Assembly: GCF_005938625.1 (NCBI RefSeq) | Contig: NZ_VCNJ01000001.1 | Location: forward strand, 243,678 to 307,677 | DNA length: 64,000 nucleotides | Origin: Pseudomonas fluorescens | GTDB taxonomy: Bacteria; Pseudomonadota; Gammaproteobacteria; Pseudomonadales; Pseudomonadaceae | Direction: 5' to 3' | Notes under the pieces: model-generated | Seen by the model: only the letters and a program-made list of their open reading frames with translations | Database searches by the model: none | What the model was told of the DNA's origin: nothing | Position numbers and translations under genes: made by a program | Shown: in pieces, positions 47,070 to 55,056 of the stretch | How positions within the stretch are numbered: the stretch's first letter is position 1 | Layout of the letters: each line of letters begins with the position of its first letter

Positions 47070-47168
47070 GACGAACACCTGACCGGAGGAAGTGGTTGCA
47101 GGATGCGCCGTCGGATACATTAGAAAAATAGTCGAATAATCATCCTGACTTTATCCCGGAGTAATGTG

Positions 47169-48068
47169 ATGTTGGGTCAACTGCACGAAGTGGATTTGCA
47201 GCTGTTGCGCCTGTTTGTGCGGGTGGTCGAGTGCGGTGGCTTCAGCGCTGCCCAAGGTGATCTGGGCCTGAGCCAGTCGAGCATCAGCCAGCAAATGGCC
47301 AAACTGGAAACCCGCCTCGGTTACCGTTTGTGCAGCCGTGGCAAGGGTGGCTTCAGCGTTACACCCAAGGGCGAGCAGCTTTTGATCGCGGTGCGCACGT
47401 TGTTTGAATCGATTGAAACCTTCCGCCATCAATCCAACGGCGTCGCCGGGCGCTTGATCGGTGAAGTGCGTCTGGGGATTTCCGAATCGGTCGATCAGTC
47501 GGTGCTGCAGCGCGTGGCGGTGGCGATCCGACGCTTTCGCGAGCGCGATGAATCTGTACGCATCGAATTGATCAGTGCCATGCCCGGCGAGATGGAACGG
47601 CTGCTGTTGCAACAGCGGCTGGATCTGGCGATCGGTTATTTCTCGCAAGTGCAAAGTGCCTTCGACTATCGCCAGTTGTTCAGCGAAACCCAGCATTTGT
47701 ACTGCGCTGCCGGCCATCCGTCGTTTACCGATGACATGCCCAGCGATGCCGCGTTGCAAGCCTGCGACCGGGTTGACCACCCCTACCGCTTTTTGCGCAG
47801 TGACGAACCGTTTCAGGGCAAGGTCTGCTCGGCGCGGTCGGAGCAGGTTGAAGGCACGCTGACCTTTATTCTGTCCGGCAAACATGTCGGTTATCTGCCC
47901 GATCACTATGCGCGGGGCTGGCAAGCCAAGGGCCTGCTGCGGCCAATCCGCGAGGGCGAATTGAGTTTTGACGTAGCCTTTCATCTGGCCCGGCACCGGG
48001 CGCAGGTGCCGGGGGATGCGCAAAAAGCTTTTGAAGAGGATTTACTGGCCGCATTCAATCTCGTGTAG
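47169..48068 (+). CDS. LysR-family transcriptional regulator, 299 aa
   Basis: A LysR helix-turn-helix is at the N-terminus (VVECGGFSAAQGDLGLSQSS, then LETRLGYRLCSRGKGGFSVT). An effector domain follows from about residue 95 (GEVRLGISESVDQSVLQRVA). It is divergent from the binding-protein/speB unit, separated by 99 bases, and is the natural candidate for its control, perhaps by agmatine or putrescine. The start at 47169 has CGGAG eight bases upstream. Its UAG stop lies inside a REP-type element (TGTAGGAG at 48064), so the last codons and the repeat overlap. Confidence 0.9.
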   Translation: MLGQLHEVDLQLLRLFVRVVECGGFSAAQGDLGLSQSSISQQMAKLETRLGYRLCSRGKGGFSVTPKGEQLLIAVRTLFESIETFRHQSNGVAGRLIGEVRLGISESVDQSVLQRVAVAIRRFRERDESVRIELISAMPGEMERLLLQQRLDLAIGYFSQVQSAFDYRQLFSETQHLYCAAGHPSFTDDMPSDAALQACDRVDHPYRFLRSDEPFQGKVCSARSEQVEGTLTFILSGKHVGYLPDHYARGWQAKGLLRPIREGELSFDVAFHLARHRAQVPGDAQKAFEEDLLAAFNLV

Positions 48069-48151
48069 GAGCTGCCGCAGGCTCGGGCCGCGATCGGACG
48101 ATCTTTTGATCTTAAAAGATCGCAGCCTCGTTTCACTCGACAGCTCCTACA
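48064..48151. repeat. REP-type inverted repeat overlapping the LysR stop codon
   Basis: TGTAGGAGCTG at 48064 returns as CAGCTCCTACA ending at 48151, and GATCTTTTGATC/AAAAGATC words lie between. The left arm contains the TAG stop codon of the LysR gene (48066-48068). Confidence 0.8.
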
Positions 48152-48284
48152 CGGGCGTTTGCCGCTAGCGGCCAATAAAACCTGACCTTTCAGGCAGTTA
48201 TTGCTCGTTGCCCTCGCCGCCCGCTTCCGGCATCCTGCGCCTCCATTTTCTGACCCGGCCCCGCCTCGCGGCGCGCAAAACACC

Positions 48285-49751
48285 ATGACCGCCTCTGAAA
48301 AAGCCCCGCGCAACAACGATCTGATCTACGGCCTCAACGACCGCCCGCACCTGACTGCCACCGTGTTTGCCGCGCTGCAACACGTGCTGGCGAGCTTCGT
48401 CGGCATCATCACCCCCACCCTGATCATGGGCGGCGCCCTCGGTCTGCACAGTGAAATTCCTTACCTGATCAGCATGGCGCTGTTCGTCTCCGGGCTCGGC
48501 ACCTTCGTCCAGGCCAAGCGTTTCGGTCCGGTCGGTTCGGGATTGTTGTGCCTGCAAGGCACCAGTTTTTCCTTTATCAGCGTGATTCTCAGCGCCGGGT
48601 TCATGGTCAAGGCGCGCGGTGGCGGCACCGATGAAATCCTCTCGACGATCTTCGGCGTGTGCTTTTTCGCCGCCTTCATCGAAGTGGTGCTGAGCCAGTT
48701 CATCGGCAAACTGCGCATGCTGATCACCCCGGTGGTCACCGGCACCATCATCACGTTGATGGGCCTGTCACTGATCAAAGTGGCAATGACCGACATTGCC
48801 GGCGGTTTCGGTGCGCCTGATCTGGGCGCGGCCAGCCACATCTTCCTGGCAGCACTGGTGATCGGCACCATCGTTGTGCTGAACCGCGTCGACGTGCCGT
48901 TTCTGCGCCTGGGCGCGATCGTTATCGGCCTGACTTTGGGCTATGTGGTCGCGTGGCTGATGGGCACCGTGGACTTCGCCTCGATGCCCGAAGTGCCGCT
49001 GGTCAGCGTGCCGGTGCCGTTCAAGTACGGTTTCAACTTCGACTGGGTGGCGTTCGTGCCGGTGGCGGTGATTTTCCTCGTGTCGCCGCTGGAGGCTGCG
49101 GGTGACTTGACGGCCAACTCGATGATCTCCCGGCAACCGGTCAAAGGCCCGCTGTACATCCGCCGAATCAAGTCCGGCCTGCTCGCCGACGGCCTCAACT
49201 CGGCGATGGCCGCTGTGTTCAACAGCATGCCGATGGTGACCTTCGCGCAGAACAACGGCGTGATTCAGCTCACCGGCGTCGCCAGCCGCTACGTCGCCTT
49301 TTTCATTGCCGGTTTGCTGGTGCTGCTGGGCCTGTTCCCGATGATCGGCGCGGTGCTGCAACTGATGCCGAAACCGGTACTCGGCGGCGCCGAACTGGTG
49401 ATGTTTGGCACCGTCGCGGTGGCCGGGATCAAGATCCTCGCCGAAGCCGGCCTGCATCGGCGCAACATGCTGATCGTGGCGATTTCGCTGGGCATGGGCC
49501 TGGGCATCGCTGCTGTACCGGAAGTATTGCGCGAACTGCCGCAAGCGCTGCGCAACATCTTCGAATCGCCAATCACCGTCGGTGCGTTGTGCGCTATCGT
49601 GCTGAATATCTTCCTGCCTGAAGAGTTCATCGAACTGGAAGAAGACGATTTCGACCCGGAAGCTTCTATTCTTCGGGTCATGGAAAACCCGGACATGCCG
49701 GCCAAAGGTGAACCTGCCCCGGCGGCGGCTGTCGCACAGTTGAACCGCTAA
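48285..49751 (+). CDS. NCS2-family purine permease (xanthine/uracil type), 488 aa
   Basis: This is a 14-segment nucleobase:cation symporter-2. It carries TFAQNNGVIQLTGVASRYVA (the QNxGV region with residues linked to substrate selection in XanQ-like members), an N-terminal LTATVFAALQHVLASFVGII segment, and PKPVLGGAELVMFGTVAVAG. The pattern points to xanthine or related purines rather than uracil. It should import the base with protons. The start at 48285 begins the cytoplasmic N-terminus common in the family; the ribosome binding site is weak, and an upstream TTG is not preferred. A strong terminator follows at 49771. A REP element separates it from the LysR gene. Confidence 0.87.
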   Translation: MTASEKAPRNNDLIYGLNDRPHLTATVFAALQHVLASFVGIITPTLIMGGALGLHSEIPYLISMALFVSGLGTFVQAKRFGPVGSGLLCLQGTSFSFISVILSAGFMVKARGGGTDEILSTIFGVCFFAAFIEVVLSQFIGKLRMLITPVVTGTIITLMGLSLIKVAMTDIAGGFGAPDLGAASHIFLAALVIGTIVVLNRVDVPFLRLGAIVIGLTLGYVVAWLMGTVDFASMPEVPLVSVPVPFKYGFNFDWVAFVPVAVIFLVSPLEAAGDLTANSMISRQPVKGPLYIRRIKSGLLADGLNSAMAAVFNSMPMVTFAQNNGVIQLTGVASRYVAFFIAGLLVLLGLFPMIGAVLQLMPKPVLGGAELVMFGTVAVAGIKILAEAGLHRRNMLIVAISLGMGLGIAAVPEVLRELPQALRNIFESPITVGALCAIVLNIFLPEEFIELEEDDFDPEASILRVMENPDMPAKGEPAPAAAVAQLNR

Positions 49752-49770
49752 CGTCTGGCCTTTAACAGAA

Positions 49771-49804
49771 AGGGCTGAACCGATCGCGGTTCAGCCCTTT
49801 TTTG
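49771..49804 (+). terminator. Rho-independent terminator
   Basis: AAGGGCTGAACC, six bases, GGTTCAGCCCTT followed by a T-run. A perfect 12-base stem 20 bases after the NCS2 permease gene. Confidence 0.92.
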
Positions 49805-49818
49805 TTGAGAGACCGTTT

Positions 49819-50292
49819 ATGCGCCGCTTCCAAGCCGTCATTCTGTCACTGCTTCTACTGTCGCTCAGCGCCTGTGCGCTGTTCCCCAACCGTGATCCGG
49901 TGAACATCAACGTAGTCGGCCTCGAACCGTTGCCGAGCCAGGATCTGGAAGTGCGTTTCGCCATCAGGATTCGCGTGCAAAACCCCAATGAAACGGCCAT
50001 CGACTACAACGGTATCGCGCTGGATCTTGAGGTCAACGGCCATTCGCTGGCCTCGGGTGTCAGCGATCAGAGCGGCTCGATCCCGCGTTTTTCCGAAACC
50101 ATCGTCAGCGTACCGGTCAGCATCTCGGCGTTCTCGGTGCTGCGCCAGACGTTGGGCCTGAGTCAGACGCAAACCCTCGATAACCTGCCCTATGTGCTGC
50201 GCGGCAAGCTTGCCGGCGGTCTGTTTGGCACCATGCGCTTTGTCGACAGCGGCAAGCTCAGCCTGCCCAAGGCCACTGCCGCCACCTGGTAA
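49819..50292 (+). CDS. LEA14-like (WHy domain) lipoprotein, 157 aa
   Basis: The lipoprotein signal ends in LSAC (Cys about 19). The mature domain has the LEA type 2/WHy pattern: VGLEPLPSQDLEVRFAIRIR, then NPNETAIDYNGIALDLEVNG and the closing VLRGKLAGGLFGTMRFVDSG. Related proteins are linked with desiccation and stress tolerance in plants, and are small envelope proteins in bacteria. Their role in Pseudomonas is not established. The ATG at 49819 lies right after the permease terminator with a GAGAG site. The acetyltransferase gene 53 bases downstream may be co-transcribed. Confidence 0.82.
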   Translation: MRRFQAVILSLLLLSLSACALFPNRDPVNINVVGLEPLPSQDLEVRFAIRIRVQNPNETAIDYNGIALDLEVNGHSLASGVSDQSGSIPRFSETIVSVPVSISAFSVLRQTLGLSQTQTLDNLPYVLRGKLAGGLFGTMRFVDSGKLSLPKATAATW

Positions 50293-50345
50293 AAATGCGT
50301 TAACCTGCTTCGTTCCTGAAAGAAACTCATGGAGACTGCAGGTTT

Positions 50346-50891
50346 ATGGAAGACATGCCGACGCTGTACACCGAACGACTGATCCTGCGCCCATTGCAAC
50401 TGGCCGATGCCGAAGCCGTGCAGCGCGAATTTGCGCATTGGGACGTGGTGCGTTATCTGAACGCGGCCGTGCCTTGGCCGTACCCGGAGGGCGGTGCCCT
50501 CGCCTATCTGCGCGACATTGTCTTGCCGGCGGTCGCGGCGGGCAAGGAATGGCCTTGGACGATTCGCCTGAAATCGGCACCGGAACAATTGATCGGCAAG
50601 ATCAGCCTGATGGATCAGGCAGACAACCACCGCGGCTTCTGGCTGGCGCCGGCGTGGCAAGGTCAGGGTTTGATGACGGAAGCCTGCACGGTGGTGACCG
50701 ATTACTGGTTCAACGTACTTCAGCGCCCAGTGATGCGCGTGCCGAAGGCCGCGCCGAACATCGGCTCGCGCAAGCTCTCGGAACGCGCGGGGATGCGCTT
50801 GATCCGGACAGATGAAGGCGATTTTGTCGGTGGGCGTCTCCCTCGGGAGCTTTGGGAAATTACCCGGGAAGAATGGCAGCAACGCCACTGA
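50346..50891 (+). CDS. GNAT acetyltransferase, RimJ/RimL type, 181 aa
   Basis: The N-terminus LYTERLILRPLQLADAEAVQ is the standard opening of RimJ/RimL-like acetyltransferases. The segment GFWLAPAWQGQGLMTEACTV is the acetyl-CoA pyrophosphate loop. NIGSRKLSERAGMRLIRT is the closing helix and strand. It could acetylate a protein N-terminus, an amino acid or an antibiotic-like amine; the substrate is not evident. ATG 50346 and ATG 50355 are both possible starts. It is on the same strand as the LEA14-like gene upstream, and convergent with the nitrilase gene. Confidence 0.83.
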   Translation: MEDMPTLYTERLILRPLQLADAEAVQREFAHWDVVRYLNAAVPWPYPEGGALAYLRDIVLPAVAAGKEWPWTIRLKSAPEQLIGKISLMDQADNHRGFWLAPAWQGQGLMTEACTVVTDYWFNVLQRPVMRVPKAAPNIGSRKLSERAGMRLIRTDEGDFVGGRLPRELWEITREEWQQRH

Positions 50892-50939
50892 TTTCCAGAC
50901 ACACCACCGATCCATTGTAGGGGTTACCAAGGCAGTGGG

Positions 50940-51863
50940 TCAGGTGTTGAAGCGCACCCCGGGTTTGGCGCGTTCATCTACTGACAACTCAAACACATCC
51001 GGCCGCGCATAGTGGCCGACCACATCGTAGTCATAGCGCGCACGCACCAGTTCATCGGTGTCGATTTCCGCCGTAAGCAACCCCGCCTCACCGCGTAACG
51101 GCCCCGCCAGCACATCGCCCATCGGCCCGACAATCACGCTGCCACCGGCAATCAGCGGTCGATCCGCCGGCCAGTTGGCAATCTCGACACCCAGCGCCTG
51201 AGGCGAGGCCTGCACCTGACAGGCACTGACCACAAAGCAGCGACCTTCATGAGCAATGTGACGCATGCTGACCTGCCACATCTCGCGCTCATCGACGGTC
51301 GGCGCGCACCAGACTTCAATGCCCTTGGCGTACATGGCCGTGCGCAGCAGCGGCATCATGTTTTCCCAGCACACTACGGCGCCGAGCTTGCCGACCTGGC
51401 TGTCGAACACCGGCAAAGTTGAACCGTCGCCCTTGCCCCAGATCAGCCGTTCGGTGCCGGTGGGCATCAGTTTGCGGTGTTTGCCGACGAGGCCGGCCTG
51501 CGGGTCGAAATACAGCGCGGTGCAATACAGCGTGCTGCCAGCACGTTCAATCACACCGATTACCAGGTTCGCCCCGGTTCGCGCCGACATTGCCGCCAGC
51601 GCTTCAGTCTCGGCGCCCGGCACATCGATCGCGTTGGCGAAATATCGGGCATAGGCTTCGCGCCCTTCTGGCAGGCGATAACCCAATTGCGTGCCGAAAC
51701 CCTCGCCTTTCGGATAGCCGCCCAGCAGCGCTTCGGGCATCACCACCAATGCCGCTGCGGATTCAATGATCGCGCCCTCCCAACTCAGAATCTGTTCCAG
51801 AGTCGCGTTTTTGCCTTCGGGCAAGGCGCCGATTTGCAGCGCAGCAACGATTGATTTGGCCAT
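50940..51863 (-). CDS. Nitrilase (carbon-nitrogen hydrolase), 307 aa
   Basis: The Glu-Lys-Cys catalytic triad is visible: Glu44 in [18 protein letters not shown], Lys131 in [20 protein letters not shown], and Cys165 in [20 protein letters not shown]. These contexts match true nitrilases (EC 3.5.5.1) such as that of P. fluorescens Pf-5 rather than amidases. It converts a nitrile to the acid and ammonia in the cytoplasm. The natural nitrile is not known. It is divergent from a LysR gene 84 bases away, which should regulate it. The start has a weak GAGTTAC context. Confidence 0.88.
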   Translation of the reverse strand: MAKSIVAALQIGALPEGKNATLEQILSWEGAIIESAAALVVMPEALLGGYPKGEGFGTQLGYRLPEGREAYARYFANAIDVPGAETEALAAMSARTGANLVIGVIERAGSTLYCTALYFDPQAGLVGKHRKLMPTGTERLIWGKGDGSTLPVFDSQVGKLGAVVCWENMMPLLRTAMYAKGIEVWCAPTVDEREMWQVSMRHIAHEGRCFVVSACQVQASPQALGVEIANWPADRPLIAGGSVIVGPMGDVLAGPLRGEAGLLTAEIDTDELVRARYDYDVVGHYARPDVFELSVDERAKPGVRFNT

Positions 51864-51947
51864 CGCGGTAACTCCATCAGGTTCAGTGGTTGCCGATTCT
51901 GCGGCGTCACGCGATCATGAATAAAGCCCCGCTCGCTGCTGAATGAT

Positions 51948-52856
51948 ATGAACCAAATGAATATCGCTACCGTCGACCTCAATCTGCTGAAAGTCTTTGA
52001 AGCCCTGCACGAAGAATCCAGCGCCAGCCGCGCAGCGTTGCGTCTGGGCGTCACGCAATCGGCGGTCAGTGCGGCGTTGCGCCGACTGCGCGAGGTCTAT
52101 GGCGATCAGTTGTTCGTGCGTACCGGGCGCGGACTGGCGCCGACGCTCAAAGCCAGTCAATTGAAACCGGTGATCAGCGAAGCGCTGAAGAAATGCCGGC
52201 AGAGCCTGGCGATGGTCGATCCCGCAGCCAATCAATACGACGGCCGCTCGGTGATTGTCGGGCTGTCGGATGACTTCGAGATTGCCTACGGTCGCCGCTT
52301 GATCGAGGAAATTGCCCGCAGTGCACCGAAGCTGCGCTTGATTTTCCGACAGACCCACAGCCAGATCGTCGCGCGCGACCTGATGGAGCGCAGCATCGAC
52401 CTGGCAATCACTGCGGGTGGCTTTGCCGAACGCCTGCTCAGCCGGCAGGTGTTGGGCGAAGGGGGATATGCGTGCCTGATCGATCCGGCAAGCCTTACGC
52501 CCGGTCAGCAGCAGATTGATCTTGAAGAATTCGTCGCCCGCGAGCACCTTCTGGTGTCTTCCGGCGGTTTTATCGGCATCACCGATGAGGGTTTGGCGGC
52601 GCTGGGCCTGAGTCGACGGGTGTGCGCCTCGACCACGCATTTCGCCGCGTTGCCCTGGCTGCTCAAGGGCAGTCGGGCGGTGGCGACGATTCCGGCGCAT
52701 GCCGCCGAAAGTATCGCGGCGCTCAGCGGTCTGGCGCTGCTGCCCTGCCCGCTGAGTTTGCCGCGTTATCCGATCGAACTGGGCTGGCGCACCAGCACGC
52801 AGATCGATCCGGTGGTGGTCAAGGTTCGCGAGGTGATTGCCGCGACCTTCACCTGA
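51948..52856 (+). CDS. LysR-family transcriptional regulator of the nitrilase, 302 aa
   Basis: The helix-turn-helix reads LNLLKVFEALHEESSASRAA, then LGVTQSAVSAALRRLREVYG and LFVRTGRGLAPT. This is the NodD/LinR-like subgroup of LysR. The effector domain starts near residue 95 (RSVIVGLSDDFEIAYGRRLI). It is divergent from the nitrilase gene, with 84 bases between, which makes joint control likely. The two ATGs at 51948 and 51957 are both possible; the first was used. No clear T-N11-A dyad was found by eye in the gap. Confidence 0.9.
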   Translation: MNQMNIATVDLNLLKVFEALHEESSASRAALRLGVTQSAVSAALRRLREVYGDQLFVRTGRGLAPTLKASQLKPVISEALKKCRQSLAMVDPAANQYDGRSVIVGLSDDFEIAYGRRLIEEIARSAPKLRLIFRQTHSQIVARDLMERSIDLAITAGGFAERLLSRQVLGEGGYACLIDPASLTPGQQQIDLEEFVAREHLLVSSGGFIGITDEGLAALGLSRRVCASTTHFAALPWLLKGSRAVATIPAHAAESIAALSGLALLPCPLSLPRYPIELGWRTSTQIDPVVVKVREVIAATFT

Positions 52857-52860
52857 GGCA

Positions 52861-53115
52861 TTACTTGTTGGCGGCCATCAGTCGATTGACTTCACTGCGC
52901 ACCATGTTGGCAAATTCTGGCGGCGACATGCCATCCAGTTCGGCACGGACCCACTCGGCCCATTTGCCTTTGCGCTTGCCGCGCTCGCCGAACAAACGCG
53001 CGGCTTCGCCTTTGGCTTTGCCCAGATTGTTCTGCCAGAGTTCGAACAGACGGGATTTCTCGTCTTCCAGCGCGGCGCGCTCTGCGAGTGATTTGTCGGC
53101 CAGATTGAAACTCAT
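52861..53115 (-). CDS. Small hypothetical protein, 84 aa
   Basis: A small, highly charged, probably helical cytoplasmic protein. It starts MSFNLADKSLAERAALEDEK and is rich in Arg, Glu and Lys, with two Trp in GKRKGKWAEWVRAEL. No signal peptide or Cys is present. It resembles short conserved pseudomonad proteins of unknown function. The start at 53115 has ATTCCCC upstream and a weak AGGATAATTCCCC site. It converges with the LysR gene, leaving four bases. Confidence 0.6.
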   Translation of the reverse strand: MSFNLADKSLAERAALEDEKSRLFELWQNNLGKAKGEAARLFGERGKRKGKWAEWVRAELDGMSPPEFANMVRSEVNRLMAANK

Positions 53116-53269
53116 GGGGAATTATCCTGCTGCGTAAAATGGCGACATCTTACACGCTCGACGGAAATCTCCCGCGCAGGTTTTTATTTCTGACCTAAAT
53201 TCAGTGCAACTTTTCCGTAAGCGCCACACTCCATTGATCACTGTCCATTCAACTGCAAGGAGTCACCCA

Positions 53270-53587
53270 ATGGCCCGCAAATCCGCCGTGCAAGCCGCCG
53301 AAGATCAAATCAAGGATCAGGCCTTCAGCGAACTTCAGGCTCTGATCGAAGAGTCCGACAAACTGCTCAAGAGCAGCGCCTCACTGGTCGGCGAAGAAGC
53401 GGAAACGCTGCGCGGACAAATCGCCCTGAAACTGCAGCAGGCGCTGGATTCCGTGTCGAGCGTACGTGACCGCACCAAACCGGCGGTCGATGCCACCGAA
53501 AGCTACATCGGCGGCCATCCGTGGCAGACCGTGGCGATCTCCGCCGGTTTCGGTCTGGTGGTCGGTTTGCTGCTCGGCCGTCGCTGA
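53270..53587 (+). CDS. DUF883 (ElaB/YqjD) family membrane protein, 105 aa
   Basis: The N-terminal two thirds are a charged amphipathic helix (VQAAEDQIKDQAFSELQALI, with heptad-like spacing through KLQQALDSVSSVRDRTKPAV). The C-terminus is a single transmembrane helix (WQTVAISAGFGLVVGLLLGR), preceded by YIGGHP. This is the ElaB/YqjD pattern: C-tail-anchored inner membrane proteins that associate with ribosomes in stationary phase in Escherichia coli. The start has AAGGAG eight bases upstream. It is monocistronic, closed by a strong terminator at 53601. Confidence 0.88.
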   Translation: MARKSAVQAAEDQIKDQAFSELQALIEESDKLLKSSASLVGEEAETLRGQIALKLQQALDSVSSVRDRTKPAVDATESYIGGHPWQTVAISAGFGLVVGLLLGRR

Positions 53588-53600
53588 GTCGAACCCGCAC

Positions 53601-53634
53601 AAAAAAAGGCGAACCCACTAGGTTCGCCTTTTTT
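53601..53634 (+). terminator. Bidirectional rho-independent terminator
   Basis: AAAAAAAGGCGAACC, five bases, GGTTCGCCTTTTTT. The A-run and T-run on the two sides allow termination from either direction: after the DUF883 gene, and for transcripts arriving from the dpkA side. Confidence 0.92.
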
Positions 53635-53665
53635 ATGCCTGCCGTTTTTTTGCTATTCAGATATT

Positions 53666-53787
53666 GAATTCAGCTCGGTATCCCACGTCGGCGTACCTCG
53701 CCCCATTCACCTCGGTCAGTCCCCTCTCCCTATGGGCGGTCCGACGTTTCGGGAGTGCCAGGCGGGCGGCGTTCCGATGAGGGGCTT
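53666..53787. repeat. Dispersed intergenic repeat (copy 2 of 3)
   Basis: It shares with 41068-41252 the stretches CGGCGTACC, ACCTCGGTCAGTCCCCTCTC, GGGCGGTCCGACGTTTCGGG and GGCGGCGTTCCGATGAGGGG. It is arranged more compactly and ends twelve bases from the dpkA stop codon. Confidence 0.8.
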
Positions 53788-53798
53788 TTGCTCTTTGC

Positions 53799-54839
53799 TC
53801 AAACCCCCGCCAACTCGCGCAACTGCGCCAGCGTCTGCGCCTCCAGCAAAATGCCCTCAGCCAGCGATTTGCTGCGCTGCCAATGCCGACGATCCCCCGG
53901 CAAACGCTTGAGCCCGACGCCATGCATCTGCCGCACCAATTCCCCACTGCGCTCGGCAAAACCCTGCCCGGCGGCTTTGCTCGGATCGATGACGATCAGC
54001 AACTGCCCGGTCCACGGCGTTTTCGCCCCGGGATGATTGGACCAATCGAATTCGAAAGAGAAGTTGCCCCCCGTGAGCGCTGCGGCCAACAGCTCGACCA
54101 TCATCGACAGCGCCGAACCTTTATGGCCACCGAACGGCAGTAACGCCCCGCCTTCAAGAATCGCTTTGGGATCCTGAGTCGGCTGGCCGAGGCTGTCCAC
54201 GCCCATCCCGGCCGGCAGCCGTTCACCTTTGCGCGCAGCAATCTGCACGTCGCCATGGGCGATCGCGCTGGTGGCCAGATCGAAGACAATCGGCGCGGCG
54301 CCGGCCCGTGGTGCGGCGAAGGCAATCGGGTTGGTGCCGAACAATGGCCGGTCGGCGCCATGGGGCACCACGCAGGTCATGCTGTTGACCACACTGAGCG
54401 CCACCAGACCTTCATCGGCGAAAGGCTCGACGTCCGGCCACAGCGCGGCGAAGTGATGCGAGTTACGAATTGCCAACACGGCAATCCCGGCGTTTCGCGC
54501 CTTCTCCACCAGCAACGGCCGGGCCGCGGCCAGCGCCGGTTGCGCGAAACCGTTACCGGCATCGACACGGACAAATCCCGAGGCGACATCTTCGACTTGC
54601 GGCACGGCATGCCCGTTGACCCAGCCGCTTTCAAGGGTCGAGACATAGCCGGGAATGCGGAACACGCCGTGGCTGTGGGCACCATCGCGTTCGGCCCCGG
54701 CGCAGTTGGCGGCCAGTACTTGCGCGACTTCGGCGGAAGTACCGTGGCGCAGAAATATCGTTTCAAGCAGTTGCGTCAGCGCTTCGAGAGATAACGAGGA
54801 CGAGACAGCAGAAGACCCATGATCGTGTGGCGCAGACAT
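53799..54839 (-). CDS. dpkA: Delta1-piperideine-2-carboxylate/pyrroline-2-carboxylate reductase DpkA, 346 aa
   Basis: The product matches the DpkA branch of the malate/lactate dehydrogenase-like (Ldh2) NADPH reductases. Identical-looking family stretches include ERDGAHSHGVFRIPGYVSTL, LAIRNSHHFAALWPDVEPFA, SVVNSMTCVVPHGADRPLFG and GGALLPFGGHKGSALSMMVE. It reduces the cyclic imines formed from D-lysine and D-proline to L-pipecolate and L-proline. The start at 54839 has TGGAG seven bases upstream and gives the family's length; a longer in-frame version has no matching extension. It stands alone here, without the D-amino-acid genes that often accompany it. Confidence 0.87.
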   Translation of the reverse strand: MSAPHDHGSSAVSSSLSLEALTQLLETIFLRHGTSAEVAQVLAANCAGAERDGAHSHGVFRIPGYVSTLESGWVNGHAVPQVEDVASGFVRVDAGNGFAQPALAAARPLLVEKARNAGIAVLAIRNSHHFAALWPDVEPFADEGLVALSVVNSMTCVVPHGADRPLFGTNPIAFAAPRAGAAPIVFDLATSAIAHGDVQIAARKGERLPAGMGVDSLGQPTQDPKAILEGGALLPFGGHKGSALSMMVELLAAALTGGNFSFEFDWSNHPGAKTPWTGQLLIVIDPSKAAGQGFAERSGELVRQMHGVGLKRLPGDRRHWQRSKSLAEGILLEAQTLAQLRELAGV

Positions 54840-55056
54840 CTGAAGCTCCAGAATGATTATTGGAGGGAACAACAGCGTATGGACGATTTGCTCGCCGATT
54901 AACCATGGCGGAGCTGTCAACTGTCAACCCTTCGACTGCAGTCTGTGGTGAGACTTTCTCAGCAATGCGATAACTATCTACCACCTGCCCGTTAACGCTG
55001 CCTCGTAGCCTTGAGTCTCACTTATCGCGCTGATCGCGCCATATCGAGACTTGACG

